Assembly (NCBI RefSeq): GCF_019236475.1 | Contig: NZ_JAFAIX010000003.1 | Coordinates: 403,878 to 467,877, forward strand | DNA: 64,000 nt | Direction of reading: 5' to 3' | Source: Chitinophaga sp. | GTDB lineage: Bacteria > Bacteroidota > Bacteroidia > Chitinophagales > Chitinophagaceae | Shown: positions 63,855 to 64,000 of the stretch, piece by piece | Position numbering within the stretch: the first letter of the stretch is position 1 | Layout: every line of letters starts with the position of its first letter | The notes under the pieces: model-generated | Databases searched by the model: none | Told to the model about the DNA's origin: nothing | Seen by the model: the letters and a program-made list of their open reading frames with translations, nothing else | Position numbers and translations under genes: made by a program

Positions 63855-63887
63855 AAGAAGCCGTCTCAAAACAAGAGACGGCTTCTT
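63855..63887 (-). terminator. Hairpin at the probable end of an insertion sequence
   Basis: AAGAAGCCGTCTC pairs perfectly with GAGACGGCTTCTT around AAAACAA. On the minus strand six T follow, so it can stop transcripts coming from the transposase. The start AAAAAAGAAGCCGTCTCAAA resembles the sequence bordering the hairpin at 43675. Confidence 0.65.
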
Positions 63888-63957
63888 CGTTTAGATAATT
63901 TGTTTTTATAATGATTTTGTACTTCTCATTTTTAGAAGCGATAGTTTAGCATGATTT

Positions 63958-64000
63958 TTATGCTATTTTCTTTCTAAGATTGTGCGCCATTGCGACTAAT
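63958..64000 (-). mobile_element. 3' end of a DDE transposase gene, cut by the window edge
   Basis: The minus strand reads LVAMAHNLRKKIA and then TAA (63958-63960). AxAHNxRK at the very C-terminus is characteristic of IS1182-type and related DDE transposases. Only 13 codons are in the window, so family and completeness cannot be judged. Confidence 0.5.

Overview
The window reads as a chromosomal segment of a Bacteroidota bacterium, most likely of the Chitinophaga type (order Chitinophagales). The grounds are a SusC/SusD pair driven by an ECF sigma factor and a FecR anti-sigma factor, Bacteroidota-type promoters (TTG, then about 17-21 bp, then TAnnTTTG) in place of the E. coli type, few Shine-Dalgarno sites, many TTG starts, and families such as DUF3857, YaiO-barrel, BatA, DUF4175 and DUF4159. 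The species call is inference; no rRNA or tRNA gene was seen.

Layout. 1-4785: two DUF3857 transglutaminase-like exported proteins (the first cut by the window edge and starting with TTG), queG, and a DUF4350-like secreted protein. 4786-9435: a secreted GH31 glycosidase lying between two related intergenic elements, each a conserved leader, a perfect 13-bp hairpin and an array of roughly 57-bp repeats; then a small serine hydrolase. 9462-18138: ECF sigma, FecR, SusC with an STN signalling domain, SusD, and a fused GDPD-like/alkaline phosphatase, which looks like an organophosphate-scavenging locus. 18165-26600: a HAD phosphatase, an RsbQ-like hydrolase with a GAF/PAS partner, and a convergent signalling operon (hybrid kinase, CheR, CheB, receiver-kinase).

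26983-36602: response regulator, HEAT-repeat membrane protein, two GT2 synthases, a TPR/YaiO-barrel outer-membrane protein and a DUF4838 glycosidase-like lipoprotein. Together these form a plausible exopolysaccharide synthesis and export operon without an obvious named counterpart. 36741-43056: a TetR-controlled TolC/HlyD/RND efflux operon with three copies of a 17-bp operator-like sequence. 43121-46840: small barrel and membrane proteins, a LacX-like epimerase, an SDR and a lysophospholipase-like hydrolase, separated by bidirectional terminators with conserved tips and variable stems.

46982-60668: a minus-strand run of two TldD/TldE pairs, a membrane protein, DUF4175 (with a His-rich loop), BatA, DUF58 and MoxR, with a divergent DUF4159 gene. 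It joins a MoxR/von Willebrand factor A module to exported TldD-type metalloproteases. 60714-64000: a GalM-type lipoprotein, PepE, two unknown small proteins, and the last codons of an IS transposase at the window edge.

The best candidates for undescribed biology are the hairpin-headed repeat arrays, the RR-HEAT-GT2-GT2-TPR/YaiO-DUF4838 operon and the MoxR-TldD/TldE cluster. No database search was possible, so family names rest on recognised motifs and gene order.
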